From positions 124,001 to 188,000 of the forward strand of contig CANJTS010000001.1 of the NCBI GenBank assembly GCA_947477655.1: a stretch of DNA of 64,000 nt. Reading direction: 5' to 3'. The position numbers and the translations under genes were made by a program. Under the pieces are notes generated by a model. That model was not told where the DNA came from. It worked only from the letters and a program-made list of their open reading frames with translations, and ran no database searches. The stretch comes from CAILUG01 sp903844415. Lineage in GTDB: Bacteria; Pseudomonadota; Gammaproteobacteria; Pseudomonadales; Pseudohongiellaceae. How positions within the stretch are numbered: the stretch's first letter is position 1; the number at the start of each line of letters is the position of its first letter. Below are positions 35,223 through 43,934 of the stretch, one piece after another.

Positions 35223-35866
35223 GCCCCATTGATAATGTAATAATGCAACTCGATCAAGCTTTGCGGACGTTGATACCAGGCTCCTCTGTGGCAAGCAGAC
35301 CCAATCCTGCTGAGAGTATTAATAACGTCGATGCCATAGAAACAAAGCCCTTAGCAAAGTCAGCAACCAAACATGTTGCCGGCCTGATGCGGATTAACCA
35401 CACAGGTGAAGTCTGTGCTCAGGCGCTTTATCAAGGCCAGGCACTTACCGCAAAACTGCCCGCAGTACGCAACAGTATGGAGCAAGCCGCTAAAGAAGAA
35501 ATTGATCATTTATGTTGGTGTGAGAATCGTCTGCAAGAACTCGGCAGTCACACTAGTGTGTTAAATCCACTCTGGTATGGCATGTCGTTTGGACTGGGTG
35601 CGCTGGCCGGATTAGCAGGCGACAAATGGAGCCTTGGATTTGTGGCCGAAACCGAACAACAAGTGTGTAAACATTTACAGGAGCATTTGCTACGGCTGCC
35701 CGACTCTGATGCGAAGAGTCGGATGATTCTCGAGCAGATGCTCATCGATGAAAACCGGCACGCCACTGCTGCTGTTGATGCGGGCGCGGCAACACTGCCG
35801 GCGCCAGCCAAACAAACGATGAATGTGATGGCTACAGTAATGAAAGCTGCAGTCTATCGAATTTAA
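35219..35866 (+). CDS. coq7: Demethoxyubiquinone hydroxylase (Coq7-type di-iron protein)
   Basis: 215 residues. It hydroxylates the ubiquinone precursor, the penultimate step of ubiquinone synthesis under aerobic conditions. The di-iron ligands appear in MRINHTGEVCAQALYQGQ, EEIDHLCWCENRL, VAETEQQVCKHLQEH and DENRHATAA. The first ~55 residues are a variable leader. Coupled to purD by a four-base overlap. It converges with the osmC-family gene; relatives also keep coq7 near osmC and the crp/vfr gene. Confidence 0.93.
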   Translation: MSPIDNVIMQLDQALRTLIPGSSVASRPNPAESINNVDAIETKPLAKSATKHVAGLMRINHTGEVCAQALYQGQALTAKLPAVRNSMEQAAKEEIDHLCWCENRLQELGSHTSVLNPLWYGMSFGLGALAGLAGDKWSLGFVAETEQQVCKHLQEHLLRLPDSDAKSRMILEQMLIDENRHATAAVDAGAATLPAPAKQTMNVMATVMKAAVYRI

Positions 35867-35914
35867 GAAAACCTCCGATAATCGTTCAACAATTACCAGC
35901 CTAAAAGTTCAGTT

Positions 35915-36334
35915 TTATTCTGCCACAATTTCAAAATCATGGGTCAATTGGACGCCTGCCTTGGCCAACATAATGGACGCTGAACAATATTTCTCGGCCG
36001 ACAATTCGATGGCGCGTTGCACCTTACCGGCATCCAGTTCTTTGCCTTTAACAATAAAATGAAAATGGATTTTCTCAAACACTGCCGGAATTGCATCAGC
36101 ACGTACTGCAGTAAGTTTCGCCTCGCAATGGCTGATCTGCTGACGGCCCTTTTTCAAAATACTCATCACATCAAAAGCAGAACACCCACCCACACCAATC
36201 AACAGCATTTCCATCGGCCTGATACCAACGTTGCGGCCACCCGCATCTGGCGGCCCATCCATTACTACACTATGCCCGGAACCCGACTCACCCATAAACA
36301 TGGCACCATCAATCCATCTTACTGTTGCATCCAT
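35915..36334 (-). CDS. OsmC/Ohr family protein (YhfA-like)
   Basis: 139 residues, following E. coli YhfA from end to end: ATVRWIDGAMFMGESGSGHS, PMEMLLIGVGGCSAFDVMSI with the family cysteine, GRQQISHCEAKL with the second, and ELSAEKYCSASIMLAKAG. OsmC/Ohr proteins use the Cys pair to reduce organic hydroperoxides; YhfA itself has no settled substrate. It is divergent from crp, as in E. coli and Pseudomonas. Confidence 0.88.
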   Translation of the reverse strand: MDATVRWIDGAMFMGESGSGHSVVMDGPPDAGGRNVGIRPMEMLLIGVGGCSAFDVMSILKKGRQQISHCEAKLTAVRADAIPAVFEKIHFHFIVKGKELDAGKVQRAIELSAEKYCSASIMLAKAGVQLTHDFEIVAE

Positions 36335-36390
36335 TTTTTAAACCTCCGAACCGTTTTAGCATGAATTTCTCCAACTATTATCACACAACT

Positions 36391-36427
36391 ATAAGGATTT
36401 ACGGGCCGAATTGGGCTCAGTCCTTAT
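36391..36427. promoter_or_regulatory. Inverted repeat in the osmC-crp divergent gap
   Basis: ATAAGGA (36391-36397) and TCCTTAT (36421-36427) are perfectly complementary around a 23-base centre that contains a second short pairing (GGCC/GGGC-like). It lies in the 225-base gap between the divergent osmC-like and crp genes. It could be an operator or a leader hairpin; no consensus is recognised. Confidence 0.3.
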
Positions 36428-36559
36428 TTGTAGTACACCAGTTTCCAGTTCACGATTTAGCGCAAGTGACTCTTTGTGGAAATAGATCATGCTAAAAAAT
36501 TATGATATACATTGCTTCGGAAGTGCTATTAATAACAAGGGATAGTAGAGCAAAATCAA

Positions 36560-37204
36560 ATGACATTAATGGCCATTACCCCGCATATCGTCGATTTAGA
36601 CAATTTTCTGAGCATTACACACCGACGCAAATATCCAAAAAAAACCATCATCATTCGCGAAGGTGGTAAAGGTGGAGAATGTGAAAACCTGTACTACATA
36701 ATCACCAGTTCTGTCTCAGTCATGCTGGAAGACGAAGAAGGCAAGGAGGCAGTTATTGCCTACCTTAACCCGGGAGATTTTTTTGGCGAAATGGGATTGT
36801 TTGAACTTGCTGAAGCCCGCAGTGCCTGTGTGCGTACCAAAACTGAATGTGAGATTGCAGAGCTTTCTTATAAGAGTTTTAACGCCTATTCCAAATTACA
36901 TCCGGAGATTTTGTACACCATCGGCCAGCAAATGGCACAGCGCTTGCGCAGCACCACCAAACGGGTCGCGGATCTTTCGTTTCTTGATGTTACAGGTCGT
37001 ATTGCCAGCATTTTGCTGGAACTCAGCAAACAACCCGATGCCATGACCCACCCAGACGGCATGCAAATAAAAATTACCCGTCAAGAAATTGGTCGAATTG
37101 TTAATTGTTCACGCGAAATGGCGGGCAGAGTGCTCAAAGATCTGGAAGATCAAGAGCTGATAGAAGTGCATGGTAAGACGATAATAGTGCACGGAACACG
37201 CTAG
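36560..37204 (+). CDS. crp: cAMP receptor protein (Crp/Vfr)
   Basis: 214 residues, very close to E. coli Crp and Pseudomonas Vfr. The cyclic-nucleotide domain has DFFGEMGLFELAEARSACVR (about 74-93), with the phosphate-binding Arg-Ser pair; the long dimer helix follows (FLDVTGRIASILLEL). The DNA-binding helix-turn-helix is TRQEIGRIVNCSREMAGRVL (about 173-192). The end HGKTIIVHGTR is typical. It globally controls carbon use and, in Vfr-type bacteria, surface behaviour. Neighbouring osmC-family gene divergent and dgkA/trpC convergent match known gene order. Confidence 0.96.
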   Translation: MTLMAITPHIVDLDNFLSITHRRKYPKKTIIIREGGKGGECENLYYIITSSVSVMLEDEEGKEAVIAYLNPGDFFGEMGLFELAEARSACVRTKTECEIAELSYKSFNAYSKLHPEILYTIGQQMAQRLRSTTKRVADLSFLDVTGRIASILLELSKQPDAMTHPDGMQIKITRQEIGRIVNCSREMAGRVLKDLEDQELIEVHGKTIIVHGTR

Positions 37205-37237
37205 CATTGTTACGCTAACAACTCAGTCAATCGTCAT

Positions 37238-37600
37238 TCAAAAAAACAACACCAGCACCCACGTACTCACCAACATACTGATACTTAGAAACACTGCCGC
37301 CGAACCCAAATCCTTGGCCAGCCCGGAAAGATCGTGGTATTCATGACCTATACGATCGATCGCGGCTTCAATACTAGAATTGATTATTTCAACGATAAGT
37401 ACCAACAAGCAAGTAGCCAACAGTAATGCTTTTTCCACACCACCTTCACCAAAATACAATGCCAGTGGCATCAATATGACTGCGCCTGCCAACTCCTGCC
37501 GAAAGGCAGCTTCGTTTTTCCAGCAAGCCCGCAAACCTTTGTAGGAATAACCACAAGCGGAAATTAAACGGGTAATGCCGGTCTCGCCTGGTTTAGCCAT
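37238..37600 (-). CDS. dgkA: Diacylglycerol kinase
   Basis: 120 residues with three membrane segments. DgkA phosphorylates diacylglycerol to recycle lipid produced during periplasmic glucan and lipopolysaccharide modification. Signatures: ACWKNEAAFRQEL (about 25-37), EIINSSIEAAIDRIGHEYHDLSG with the catalytic Glu (about 71-93) and KDLGSAAVFLS. Its ATG overlaps the trpC stop by one base (TAATG), so it is read with the trp genes, an uncommon partner. Confidence 0.95.
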   Translation of the reverse strand: MAKPGETGITRLISACGYSYKGLRACWKNEAAFRQELAGAVILMPLALYFGEGGVEKALLLATCLLVLIVEIINSSIEAAIDRIGHEYHDLSGLAKDLGSAAVFLSISMLVSTWVLVLFF

Positions 37601-38400
37601 TAAAAAAATAACTCCTGTAGCTTGGCACCTGGATTGGTTGCCCGCATAAAAGATTCTCCTACCAGAAATCCATATACACCATGGCTGATCATGTCATCCA
37701 CATCGCCGCGAGCAAGAATCCCGCTTTCAGTAACAACTGCTGTAGCCGGGGGAATTTCTGCCAGTAAATTGTAAGTAACATTCAGGTTGGTTTTGAAAGT
37801 TTTCAAATCGCGATTGTTAATGCCAATGAGCGCTGGTTTAAGTTCCAAGGCTTGTTGCAGCTCAGTCTTGTTATGCACTTCAACCAGAACATCCAACCCA
37901 ACTTCCTGGGCCGTTGCCGCGAGTTCTTGTAATTGTGCTGGCGCCAACGCAGCCACAATTAACAAGATGCAATCAGCCCCCAATACCCGTGATTCAACAA
38001 TCTGATAAGGGTCGAGCATGAAATCCTTGCGAAGCACGGGCAAGTGAACAGCAGCGCATGCTACTTGCATAAAACTATCATGGCCCTGGAAAAAATCTTG
38101 GTCGGTGAGCACAGAGAGACAAGTAGCACCGTGCTCTGCATAACTGATGGCAATGGCAGCAGGGTCGAAATTTTCACGAATGAGCCCTTTGCTGGGTGAA
38201 GCTTTTTTTATTTCTGCAATAACGGCCGGCCGCTTATGATTAATTTGATGAGTCAGCGCCGCTATGAAACCGCGACAAGGTAACTGCTCTTTGCATTTAC
38301 TCAATAATTGCGTCATGGACACTGTGGCCATACGCTCGGCTATCTCTGCGCGTTTACGCTGCATTATCTTGGTAAGAATATTGGTTTCTTCAATAGCCAC
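37600..38400 (-). CDS. trpC: Indole-3-glycerol phosphate synthase
   Basis: 266 residues, GTG start two bases after the trpG stop. TrpC closes the indole ring in tryptophan synthesis. The TIM-barrel signatures are VIAEIKKASPSKGLIRENF (about 59-77), LSVLTDQDFFQGH, LRKDFMLDPYQI, ADCILLIVAAL, VEVHNKTEL, IGINNRDLKTF, VTESGI and FLVGESFMRA. It is the monofunctional type. In related genomes trpD stands between trpG and trpC; here there is no room for it. Confidence 0.97.
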   Translation of the reverse strand: MAIEETNILTKIMQRKRAEIAERMATVSMTQLLSKCKEQLPCRGFIAALTHQINHKRPAVIAEIKKASPSKGLIRENFDPAAIAISYAEHGATCLSVLTDQDFFQGHDSFMQVACAAVHLPVLRKDFMLDPYQIVESRVLGADCILLIVAALAPAQLQELAATAQEVGLDVLVEVHNKTELQQALELKPALIGINNRDLKTFKTNLNVTYNLLAEIPPATAVVTESGILARGDVDDMISHGVYGFLVGESFMRATNPGAKLQELFF

Positions 38401-38402
38401 TA

Positions 38403-38993
38403 CTACTTGCTCCGCGGACCTTGCAAAAAGTTTTGCAACAAGAGGTGGCCATGTTCGGTCAGAATTGATTCGGGATGAAATTGCACCCCTTCGACGGCTA
38501 AAGTCCTGTGGCGCACTCCCATGATTTCTTCAATACTGCCATCATCATTGTGTGTCCAGGCAGTCATTTCCAGACACTTGGGCAAACTCTGTTGATCAAT
38601 TACCAACGAATGATAACGGGTGGCATTAAATGGATTTTCTAACGTTGCAAACACACCCTCACCATTGTGATGAATGGCAGATACTTTGCCATGCATGACA
38701 CGTTTGGCCCGAATGATTTTGCCACCAAAGGCTTCTCCAATGCCTTGATGACCCAGACAGACTCCCAAGAGCGGGATTTTTCCAGCAAAATGCTGAATGG
38801 CGGCAACTGAAATACCCGCTTCTTTGGGCGTACAAGGGCCAGGTGAAATCACAATATGTGAAGGTGAAAGTGTTTCTATCTGTGCCAGCGAAATTTCATC
38901 GTTACGATACACCCGCATATCCGCACCCAACTCCCCAAAATACTGCACTAGGTTGTAGGTAAAAGAATCGTAGTTGTCGATCATCAAAATCAT
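38403..38993 (-). CDS. trpG: Anthranilate synthase glutamine amidotransferase subunit
   Basis: 196 residues. TrpG supplies ammonia from glutamine to TrpE. Class-I amidotransferase signatures: MILMIDNYDSFTYNLVQY, ISPGPCTPKEAG, the nucleophile in LLGVCLGHQGIGEAF (Cys about 79), and the catalytic His-Glu in VQFHPESI. It could also serve p-aminobenzoate synthesis with a PabB. trpC follows at once; trpE lies 4.9 kb away beyond an inserted block. Upstream (38994-39553) is a gene-free divergent region. Confidence 0.96.
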   Translation of the reverse strand: MILMIDNYDSFTYNLVQYFGELGADMRVYRNDEISLAQIETLSPSHIVISPGPCTPKEAGISVAAIQHFAGKIPLLGVCLGHQGIGEAFGGKIIRAKRVMHGKVSAIHHNGEGVFATLENPFNATRYHSLVIDQQSLPKCLEMTAWTHNDDGSIEEIMGVRHRTLAVEGVQFHPESILTEHGHLLLQNFLQGPRSK

Positions 38994-39553
38994 TTAACAC
39001 TCTTCTAATAAATATGAATTTATATTTACTAACTTAATTAACCAATAATACCCGTGTTGGCACCCGCCTATTCTTTTTAATAGACAATCCTAAAAGGCAA
39101 ATTAGGGTCAGTTCTAATGGCCGCCATTATCTGCTATCAACGGCTGCCTATGAACTATTTTTTTCTGGCAAAAACCGCCTAAGATTTGCGCAATAAATTA
39201 AAACGATAAATAAGCATGTGTATACGGTGAAGCACCTCCCGTTAGGCTTGAAAAGCAGTAGTTTATGACGCTGTCAGGTGTCTATAAAAGAGGTGGTACT
39301 GCAGTGAATATTTGAGAATCTTTGGGCTGCATGCTTATTGAATTCGTTTAATAGACTCACATCATAATTTTTTAATTCTGGAGAAATTAAAACTCTCTAG
39401 CGATCAAATGCTACTTTGTGCAAAGTATAAGAATTTGAATTTAAATCTGGCTTTAAAATCTCTCTAGGAGTCTCTACTATCCGCTCTTATGGGTCATACT
39501 GCCCACTAGTTTGGTAAAGCCTTAACCACTGACCGCAGAGGTAATACAGCACC
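38994..39553. other. Divergent, AT-rich gene-free region
   Basis: 560 bases between the divergent trpG and cytochrome genes. It is clearly richer in A and T than the genes around it. No open frame with family resemblance is present. A TGGCAC at about 39058 lacks the paired TTGC needed for a sigma-54 promoter. A short ATTAG/CTAAT palindrome lies at 39101-39118, and CTCTCTAG occurs twice (near 39393 and 39462). It must contain promoters for both directions but none stands out. Confidence 0.5.
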
Positions 39554-40723
39554 ATGTTCTCGTTCCGCAAATTTCAGATATTGTCTTGTGCAGCACTAGG
39601 TCAGCTGACAGCAGTGTGTATTCTTGCAACAGCACTATTTCTGGCTAGTTCGGCCAGCGCTCAGCCCGCATTGGGCAGTCCAGCGGACCTCAGCACACTT
39701 ACTACTGGTGCCGATATATTTCAAAAGGCCTGCCAAGCCTGTCATGGTGCCGACGGGCGTGGTGCTCCACTCAGCCAGACCGGCTTCTCAATTCCCCTGC
39801 CTGACTTTACCGAATGTAGCTTTGCCTCACGGGAGGCAACCGGAGACTGGGTTGGTATAGCCCATCAAGGCGGACCTCTGCGAGGATTTTCGGAAATGAT
39901 GCCTGCTTTTGGCAAGGCCCTCACCAAAGCGCAACTCACTGCCGCTATCGAATATATCCAGAAATTCTGCACTGATCCTGCATGGCCACGCGGCGAATTC
40001 AACCTACCGCGCCCGTTGCTCACGGGTAAAGCATTTATCGAGGACGAAGCGATTGTCACTTCAAGCCTGACAACACCTGGCAACAATGTATTTAGTAACA
40101 AACTCATCTTTGAAAAACGTTTAGGTGCGCGCAGCGAATTCGAATTGCTGGTACCAGTTGGATGGGAACAGAACTTTACCGGCGATAACTGGAGCGGCCA
40201 CATCGGCGACATCGGTCTGGAATTAAAACATGTTCTTTACGATAACGTGGCGCGCGGCTCAATCCTCTCCATATATAGCGAACTTGCGCTACCAACAGGT
40301 GATGCTGCTTCCGGATGGGGCAAAGACACGGTTATTTTAGAGCCCGGCCTGCTTTACGCCCAATTGCTGCCCGCAGATGCCTTCCTGCAAACTCAGTTCG
40401 GATTTGAGTTACCTGCTGACCTGAACAAGGCCGACCGCGAAATGGTTTGGCGCGCCGCGTTTGGCAAAAGCATTCAGGAACCCAACTGGGGACGCACCTG
40501 GACACCGATACTAGAAATTGTCGGCGGCCGGGAGCTCGACAATGCTGGCACAACACAGTGGGATGTAGTGCCGCAAATGAATATCAGCCTATCGAAGCGC
40601 CAGCATATACAGTTTAACGTCGGTGTGCGTCTGCCAGTGACTGATGCCGGTCCGCGCTCGCCCGAACTGTTGTTCTACTTCCTGTGGGACTGGTTTGACG
40701 GAAGCCTGAGAGACGGATGGTAA
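39554..40723 (+). CDS. Monoheme cytochrome c fused to a predicted outer-membrane beta-barrel
   Basis: 389 residues. A signal peptide (about 1-36, ending ASAQ) is followed by a class-I cytochrome c domain: heme site C60-QAC63-H64 and a likely axial Met in EMMPAFGKALTKAQ (about 114-127). From about residue 165 to the end the sequence has the alternating polar/hydrophobic strands of an outer-membrane barrel (NKLIFEKRLGARSEFELLVP, YSELALPTGDA, LQTQFGFELPAD, IQFNVGVRLPVTD) and a terminal aromatic residue, as outer-membrane proteins have. A heme domain joined to a porin is the architecture of the Cyc2 iron oxidase, though this barrel is smaller and overall kinship is unproven. The pentaheme gene overlaps its stop. 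Confidence 0.7.
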   Translation: MFSFRKFQILSCAALGQLTAVCILATALFLASSASAQPALGSPADLSTLTTGADIFQKACQACHGADGRGAPLSQTGFSIPLPDFTECSFASREATGDWVGIAHQGGPLRGFSEMMPAFGKALTKAQLTAAIEYIQKFCTDPAWPRGEFNLPRPLLTGKAFIEDEAIVTSSLTTPGNNVFSNKLIFEKRLGARSEFELLVPVGWEQNFTGDNWSGHIGDIGLELKHVLYDNVARGSILSIYSELALPTGDAASGWGKDTVILEPGLLYAQLLPADAFLQTQFGFELPADLNKADREMVWRAAFGKSIQEPNWGRTWTPILEIVGGRELDNAGTTQWDVVPQMNISLSKRQHIQFNVGVRLPVTDAGPRSPELLFYFLWDWFDGSLRDGW

Positions 40724-42372
40724 ACATGCAAATTTTGAAAAAGTTACATCTAATGGCACGCAGCCTTGCCTGTCTACTATTGCTGTTGCCTGTGCTTGTG
40801 GCAACAACTGCATTTGCACAAAGCACCCACCCCCTGTTTAAAACCAGTGATAATTGTATGGCCTGTCATAACGGCTTGTTCACTCAGGCTGGCGAAGATG
40901 TGTCGCTGGGTGCGAATTGGAGCGCCACCATGATGGCAAACTCCGCACGCGATCCTTACTGGCAGGCAACTGTCAGGCGCGAGATACTCGATCACCCCGA
41001 AGCCTCCGCAGAAATCCAGCATGAATGCGCTACCTGTCACATGCCGATGGCACGCTATCAGGCTAAAACAGAAAACCGAAAAACTGAAGTATTTGCCAAC
41101 CTGCCCGGCGGCTCTGCCAGCGACACGGATGAAGCACTGCTCGCGCAGGACGGCGTATCGTGTTCTCTTTGCCACCAGATCACCCCAGAAGGCCTCGGAA
41201 CGCCGGCCAGCTTAGTAGGTGGCTTCCATGTTGATACGACAGCCAAACTAGGCGAACGGGCAGTGTACGGCCCCTTCGAAATTGATGCAGGACACCAAGA
41301 AATCATGCGTTCTGCCGCAGGACACAAACCTCAAGCTGGTGCCCACATTCAGAGTTCGGAACTGTGTGCCAGCTGCCACACGCTAATCACGGACGCGCTC
41401 GGTGCAAGCGACAAACCAATTGGCAAGCTGTTTGAACAGATGCCATATCAAGAATGGCAACATAGCAGTTATGCCAATAGCCAGAGCTGCCAAGACTGTC
41501 ATATGCCGCAGGTAGATAGTGCTGTTCCCATTAGCGCCGTGTTGGGACAAGCGCGCGATGGCGTCAACCGCCATGATTTTCGCGGTGGCAATTTTTTCAT
41601 CCAGCGTATGTTGAACCGTTATCGCAACGAGCTTGCGGTCACCGCATCCTCACAGGCATTGGAAAACGCTGCCAACCGTACCGAAGCACATCTGAAAAGC
41701 GGCGCAGCTGGCAACATCACGATTGATTCAGTCGATGTTAAAAACGGTACTCTTGAAGCTGCTTTGACTGTCACCAATGCTGGCGGTCACAAGTTGCCCA
41801 CCGCCTATCCGTCACGCCGCTTGTGGATCCAACTTACCGTGCACAATGCAGCAGGTGCTGTGGTGTTTGAATCAGGGCGCTTCAACAACAACGGCGCAAT
41901 TGAAGGCAATGACAATGACAGCGACAAGAACCGTTACGAGCCACATTACAATGTCATCGACGATCCAGAGCAAGTGCAGATCTATGAGGCGATCGTAGCT
42001 GGTGCCGACGGGGCGCTGACAACCAGCTTGCTGACAGCGACCCAATACCTGAAAGACAACCGCCTGCTACCTCTCGGTTTCGACAAGGTGAGTGCCGACC
42101 CGACAATTGCCGTCACAGGAAATGCAGCCCAAGACGACGATTTCACAGATGGCCGAGACAGTATTGGCTACAAGATTGCGATCATCAACAATGATGGGCC
42201 TTTTACCGTTGACGCCACTCTCCGCTTTCAGCCGATCGGTTACCGATGGGCCGATAACCTCGGCGCATACGCCGCCCCTGAAACCCAGCGCTTTTATGGA
42301 TGGTATACAGCCATGGCAAGTGAATCTGCTTTGGCAATGGCCCACGCCCAAGCGCGCAGTGTTCAACCGTGA
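40717..42372 (+). CDS. Secreted pentaheme c-type cytochrome
   Basis: 551 residues with an export signal ending AFAQ (about 35). Five heme-binding CxxCH sites lie in the first half: CMACH (47), CATCH (104), CSLCH (149), CASCH (217) and CQDCH (258). The arrangement resembles the cytochrome c554/c-prime-like multiheme group. Residues about 300-551 have no heme site and carry a beta-rich domain (LEAALTVTNAGGHKLPTAYP, RRLWIQLTVHNAAG). It starts inside the end of the fused cytochrome-barrel gene (ATG at 40717; a second ATG is at 40726), so the two are co-translated and probably form one electron path. The electron donor or acceptor is unknown. Confidence 0.85.
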   Translation: MVNMQILKKLHLMARSLACLLLLLPVLVATTAFAQSTHPLFKTSDNCMACHNGLFTQAGEDVSLGANWSATMMANSARDPYWQATVRREILDHPEASAEIQHECATCHMPMARYQAKTENRKTEVFANLPGGSASDTDEALLAQDGVSCSLCHQITPEGLGTPASLVGGFHVDTTAKLGERAVYGPFEIDAGHQEIMRSAAGHKPQAGAHIQSSELCASCHTLITDALGASDKPIGKLFEQMPYQEWQHSSYANSQSCQDCHMPQVDSAVPISAVLGQARDGVNRHDFRGGNFFIQRMLNRYRNELAVTASSQALENAANRTEAHLKSGAAGNITIDSVDVKNGTLEAALTVTNAGGHKLPTAYPSRRLWIQLTVHNAAGAVVFESGRFNNNGAIEGNDNDSDKNRYEPHYNVIDDPEQVQIYEAIVAGADGALTTSLLTATQYLKDNRLLPLGFDKVSADPTIAVTGNAAQDDDFTDGRDSIGYKIAIINNDGPFTVDATLRFQPIGYRWADNLGAYAAPETQRFYGWYTAMASESALAMAHAQARSVQP

Positions 42373-42408
42373 GAGCCTACCTTATAGGGTAATTGTCTAT
42401 TGTTGTGC

Positions 42409-42433
42409 CACGAATGAAACAACTTAATTCGTG
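42409..42433. terminator. 7-bp hairpin after the cytochrome genes
   Basis: CACGAAT (42409-42415) and ATTCGTG (42427-42433) pair perfectly around an 11-base loop, 36 bases after the pentaheme stop and before the convergent peptidase gene end. The T run that follows is poor, so it may be a weak bidirectional terminator. Confidence 0.4.
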
Positions 42434-42498
42434 CTCAAATGTTTTGGTAACGGCTTGATGGCTTTTTCACGCAAAGTTATCTGAAGAATGCTGGCGAC

Positions 42499-43740
42499 CT
42501 AAACTTTAGGGCACCCTAATGTGCCCCTTACTTCCTCAAACATCGTATAGAAATCGGCTAATTTAACGCCGGTAGCATTTAAGAAAGCAGCTGAAAAATC
42601 TAACTTAGTAATTTTTAATTGACTGTAGATATCCATAAATTTTTGCATACCCACATTGGCAACCAGCAACTCAGTTGCAATTTCGCCTATAGCATAAGGG
42701 TCGACAACATTGGGAGTGTTGGCCTTATGCTCTGCTAATGTTAGTTTTTGTGTAATTGGGGCGCTGCAACGATCTTCCTGATTTTTCCGGCCGGAGGAAG
42801 AGTAGCTTCTTAGTGCCAAGTAATCAGCGCTAAGAAGCCCAACAAACATAGCCGGCCCTTCCCAAAACCAATTAGGAATAAGTTCGCCGGTGGTTCCAGG
42901 ACCTGCGCCAACAATGCCTTGTTGAACCGCATGGAAATACTCATGGCCCGGTGTTTGCGTATTATTTAACTTTGAGACCTCGCTTTTTGAAATGACTGTG
43001 TAGTTGTAGCTGTTGAGTGTTAGGCCGCCCCAGGCTGGCGCTCCACCATCCCAATTGATGGCCAATAAGCTTGGGGCTTCCCGACTAAAGCCATTAGCAA
43101 TAAGCGTTGTTTCATAGAAACTTCTGTCAAGAGCGATCAACTCAAGTAGTGGCTTAGTCAAAGCAGGATAGGAAAATGCTTTTGCAACTAAAGTACCAGC
43201 CTGTTGCACCATATCTACAAATATTGGGTCAACCCCCGCTTGGGCTATCACTTGCACAGATGCATTAGGTGACCGAGAGGTTTGTATGTAACTATAAAAA
43301 TTTTGCATAGCCGCACTGGATACAGGCGTCGCAGTTGTCGGTTTTGTCCAGGAGTATTGAGCCCATAATGATGGGTAACAGGCTACAAAACTAAGAGTGC
43401 AGGAGGGGCCTAGTGCGAGAAGACGGCCGACTGTGGTTACAACATTGTAATAAGACGCACTGCCAACATTCACCACCGGAATAGTCAGCTGATTGTTTGT
43501 TGAATTATAAGTGTCGTAGGGGATGCTTGGGTACTGCACGGCAGCACTGTAGCTGATGATCTTGTCAAGCGTGATGCTAACGTCTTTATAGAACAACCCA
43601 CCCACTGCAACATAAGGAATTGTCAAAACTCCAGTACTAGCGTTGTAGCTGTCAGCAGCTTTGGAAGGGGCGGCAATTAAGAAAGTAAATAAGCAGGCGG
43701 AACCAACAACTAAGCAGTTTAATCGTTTTGCAAAAGCCAT
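42499..43740 (-). CDS. Secreted zinc-peptidase-like (gluzincin) protein with two N-terminal repeats
   Basis: 413 residues from the ATG at 43740 (a GTG at 43749 is in frame). Signal peptide ends PSKA. Two similar ~45-residue units follow: YNASTGVLTIPYVAVGGLFY and YNSTNNQLTIPVVNVGSASYY, a beta-rich repeat found in other secreted proteins. The catalytic-type part has H266-EYFH270 and a Glu in NWFWEGPAMF at about 294, the HExxH plus downstream Glu layout of gluzincin peptidases. Cys residues suggest a disulfide. It is probably periplasmic or surface-exposed; substrate unknown. It lies between trpE and the cytochrome genes. Confidence 0.65.
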   Translation of the reverse strand: MAFAKRLNCLVVGSACLFTFLIAAPSKAADSYNASTGVLTIPYVAVGGLFYKDVSITLDKIISYSAAVQYPSIPYDTYNSTNNQLTIPVVNVGSASYYNVVTTVGRLLALGPSCTLSFVACYPSLWAQYSWTKPTTATPVSSAAMQNFYSYIQTSRSPNASVQVIAQAGVDPIFVDMVQQAGTLVAKAFSYPALTKPLLELIALDRSFYETTLIANGFSREAPSLLAINWDGGAPAWGGLTLNSYNYTVISKSEVSKLNNTQTPGHEYFHAVQQGIVGAGPGTTGELIPNWFWEGPAMFVGLLSADYLALRSYSSSGRKNQEDRCSAPITQKLTLAEHKANTPNVVDPYAIGEIATELLVANVGMQKFMDIYSQLKITKLDFSAAFLNATGVKLADFYTMFEEVRGTLGCPKV

Positions 43741-43934
43741 CCCACACACTCTTACTCATTATTGATATAGAATATTTATTCATTTGTAACGCATACAGAT
43801 TTTGCCGGCTTATCACACAGCATACCTAATCAGCCTAGAGCTGAACATTTATTGGAGGTAACTAGTTACGTAAAACTTGAGCGCACTTAAATGTTAGAGA
43901 ATTTCTATGTATGATTTTTCAATAATCAACAGCA

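Noticed and set aside
39055..39075. TGGCAC as a sigma-54 promoter before the cytochrome genes
   Set aside because: The paired TTGC element at the required spacing is missing.
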